Source: a virus. Taken from it: a DNA stretch of 38,776 nt. The notes beneath the pieces are model-generated. The model was not told the origin of the DNA. It worked only from the letters and a program-made list of their open reading frames with translations, and did no database searches. Position numbers and translations under genes: made by a program. The stretch covers positions 1-38,776 of the IMG/VR virus record IMGVR_UViG_3300035183_000869; one strand, 5' to 3'. This document shows positions 36,931-38,776 of the stretch, one piece after another (positions within the stretch are counted from its first letter, which is position 1; each line of letters opens with the position of its first letter).

Positions 36931-38690
36931 CATCCACCTCCCCTGACGAGGACCTGTTCGAGCGGCGGCGGTTGGAACGCCGCCGGGAGCGGGACTGGCT
37001 GTGGGACCGCGCCGCGCGAGAGCGCGACCTGCTGCTCGGCAGCGGGCGGAGCCTGCTCCGGCTGCGGGAGCTGCCCGGCCTGCTCGGCCTGCTGGGCCTG
37101 CTGGGCGCGCTCGGCGGCCATGCGCTCGCGCACCTTCGCCACGGCGTCCACGAGCGAGAGGCCGTCGCGGCGCTGGAGCGTGAGCACCTCCGCGATGAAG
37201 TCGAAGCTGATGTTCGGGTCCGTGAGGAATCGCTGGCGGATGGCGCGGGCGACCTCCTCCCGCTCGATGCGGTCGGGCTCGGCCTGCGGGTCGGTGAGGA
37301 ACTCGACGTTCGCCCGGACCGTCTCGTCCGAGACGATGCCGGCACCCCGGAACTGGAGCAGCCGGACGTCGGCGTTCAGCCGATCCAGGCCGGCACCGAC
37401 GCCGTAGACGATCTCGATCTCGTGCCGGCCGTCGATGTCCTTGGTCGGGCGATAGGTCGCCTGGTTCCCGACCGGCCGGTACAGCGGCTTCTCGCGGTCG
37501 AGGTACCGCTCGTCCAGCTGGAACCCGACGCGGTGGATCTGCTGGCGAAGGTCGCCGAGGAGCATCTGGATCTGGCGGACGAGTGAGGTGAGCGGCCCCT
37601 GCGTGGACGCGACGAAGGCCGCCGAGGCGATGGACTGCTCGATCTGGCCCTGGCGGGAGGCCGGGTAGGCGAGGCCGGCGTGCTGCTGCTGGTCGAGGAA
37701 GCCGATGATGGAGAGCACCTCGGGCGGAACCCCGGGCATCTGCAGGCGCGTGATGCCGGACTCGCTCGTCGGGTCGAGCTGGTAGATCGTCCTCGGCCCG
37801 GGCGGGTCCTCGGGGTTGAGGACGTTCTTCATCACGAGCGGCGAGTGGACCAGCTGATCCATGTAGTCCAGGAGCAGCTGCACGATGCGGTTCTTCGCCA
37901 CGAGCGAACCGCCGACCTGGTCGAGCATGCCGACGATCCGCCCGTCGGGGGAGGGCAGCTGCACCATGGCCGCCGGCGGGACGCCGAGGTCGTGCCGCCA
38001 GCGCTTGACGATGCGGACCCCTCCCGGGCCGAGCGGCTTCCCGTTGTTGCCGAGCGCCGCCACGGCCTTGACGACCTCGTCGTAGCAGTACAGGTCCCAG
38101 ATCTCCACGGTGTCCGAGCCGCGCTGGGCCCGACCGAGGTCGAGGTCGGGGAACAGCCGCTCGGCGACGCGGCGCTTCACGCGCTGGACGACGAGGAGCT
38201 CCTGGAGCTGGCCGTTGAACACGTCTGGGTAGCAGAAGCGCGGGTCCACCCGCATGAAGCGCGGATACGGCGAGCGGTCCACCCAGGACACGGCGAAGGC
38301 CGCGCCGGTGACCGCGAGGTCCATGGCCCACAGCGGGACCATCAGCGGGCCACGGTCGGCCTGCCAGTGCGTCTCGGCCACGAGAGCGCGAACCAGCGCC
38401 TTCTGCGTCTCGCGGTCGGTGTCGTTCCTCGCCGCCGAGCGCGGCGTGGGCGTCACCTCCGCGACGATCCGGCCGAGGTCACGCACGAACGTCTCGGCGA
38501 CGTTCTGCACCAGCGGGAAGTTGATCTCCTGCCGCTCGCCCTGCTTGAGCACCGGCCACTCGCCGCGCAGGAGGGCGTCCACGTCCTGGACGCGGGCCTT
38601 CCACGTCGCGTAGGTCTCGCCGATCTGCTCGCGGAAGCTGACGAGGTATTCCTCAGACAGCCTGCTTTCGGTCACCCGCTCGTCGCTCAT
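36930..38690 (-). CDS. Portal protein, variant B (complete)
   Basis: 586 residues from ATG 38690. It builds the portal ring for packaging and ejection. N-terminal helices ([40 protein letters not shown]) and the segment WVDRSPYPRFMRVDPRFCYP are characteristic of phage portals. A middle beta/helix region (VIVQLLLDYMDQLVHSPLVM style) precedes a C-terminal Gln/Pro-rich tail (RAQQAQQAEQAGQLPQPEQA). The start lies in the terL end, with GGAGG three bases away. Bases 37273-38690 are mirrored by the left-edge copy. Confidence 0.88.
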   Translation of the reverse strand: MSDERVTESRLSEEYLVSFREQIGETYATWKARVQDVDALLRGEWPVLKQGERQEINFPLVQNVAETFVRDLGRIVAEVTPTPRSAARNDTDRETQKALVRALVAETHWQADRGPLMVPLWAMDLAVTGAAFAVSWVDRSPYPRFMRVDPRFCYPDVFNGQLQELLVVQRVKRRVAERLFPDLDLGRAQRGSDTVEIWDLYCYDEVVKAVAALGNNGKPLGPGGVRIVKRWRHDLGVPPAAMVQLPSPDGRIVGMLDQVGGSLVAKNRIVQLLLDYMDQLVHSPLVMKNVLNPEDPPGPRTIYQLDPTSESGITRLQMPGVPPEVLSIIGFLDQQQHAGLAYPASRQGQIEQSIASAAFVASTQGPLTSLVRQIQMLLGDLRQQIHRVGFQLDERYLDREKPLYRPVGNQATYRPTKDIDGRHEIEIVYGVGAGLDRLNADVRLLQFRGAGIVSDETVRANVEFLTDPQAEPDRIEREEVARAIRQRFLTDPNISFDFIAEVLTLQRRDGLSLVDAVAKVRERMAAERAQQAQQAEQAGQLPQPEQAPPAAEQQVALSRGAVPQPVPLPAAFQPPPLEQVLVRGGG

Positions 38691-38776
38691 GGGCCTCCCA
38701 GTACGCGCTCCAGCCGCCCGTGAAGCCGGGCGCGAGCCCGCCACGGAACGTCGTAGCCATGCTGATGCCCGGCACA
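37273..38776. repeat. Terminal repeat, right copy
   Basis: The same 1504 bases as 1-1504 with about 82 substitutions, all before 38650; the final 127 bases are identical. Differences are densest where 37573-37692 aligns to 301-420, about 21 of 120 bases. Confidence 0.9.
38653..38776 (-). CDS. terL: Terminase large subunit, C-terminal fragment
   Basis: The last 41 codons of terL, cut by the window end, identical to 1381-1504. It is the same gene as the complete terL at 1381-3147, reached again after one genome length. Not an independent gene. Confidence 0.85.
   Translation of the reverse strand, partial: VPGISMATTFRGGLAPGFTGGWSAYWEAHERRAGDRKQAV

Noticed and set aside
37273-38776. True tandem duplication of the portal gene
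   Set aside because: The copies are at the two window ends, share an exact 127-base end, and would break terL at one edge. Contig wrap with two strain variants explains everything.

Overview
The window is a single high-GC (about 70% by eye) tailed-phage genome of the temperate type. The likely host is an actinobacterium. A phage-encoded WhiB-family iron-sulfur protein (7306-7791) is the strongest pointer, because this family is essentially confined to Actinomycetota and their phages; frequent GTG starts and apparently leaderless promoters agree. No tape-measure, tail-tube or sheath gene is visible. Instead there is a 1927-residue protein of internal-virion/ejection type and a pectate-lyase-like tailspike, so a short-tailed (podovirus-like) virion is my best reading. 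That morphology is inference.

The two ends of the window are the same locus. Bases 1-1504 align without any indel to 37273-38776 (offset 37272). By hand I count about 82 substitutions in the first 1377 bases and none in the last 127. The genome unit is therefore probably a 37,272-bp circle (or circularly permuted molecule), and the window carries two strain variants of the portal gene, one at each end, rather than a true duplication.

Layout. (1) Late leftward operon: a terminase large subunit with an N-terminal HTH (3147-1381) runs into the portal, continues across the window edge to the portal at the right end (38690-36930), then small proteins, the giant internal protein, scaffold, major capsid protein, connector and tail proteins, tailspike, lysis genes (M15 endolysin, holin candidates) and small accessory genes including a metallophosphoesterase. 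It ends at an intrinsic terminator at about 14.6 kb. (2) Early leftward operon: it starts at a near-consensus, apparently leaderless promoter (14459-14487) and runs through 24 tightly overlapping genes to 6577. It carries an HTH regulator, an ERF annealing protein, a replication initiator with a 38-bp perfect inverted repeat (origin candidate), a loader-like protein, a Holliday-junction resolvase, a Mom/GNAT-like protein and WhiB. No polymerase or helicase is seen, so replication would use host machinery. (3) Rightward block: an HNH endonuclease divergent from terminase (3239-3595), an 818-bp gene-free region full of palindromes, then a small operon ending in a serine recombinase (5898-6647) that probably acts as the integrase. 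A lone rightward membrane-protein gene (29267-29473) sits inside the structural operon.

The most unusual features are regulatory. A 15-bp dyad precedes both orphan rightward genes, each with a leaderless-type start. A hairpin plus ribosome-site cassette is duplicated in the rightward operon, and its core recurs upstream of the capsid region. A 23-bp repeat covers two translation starts. The long 4-bp-overlap gene chain and the inverted repeat inside the initiator gene are also notable.
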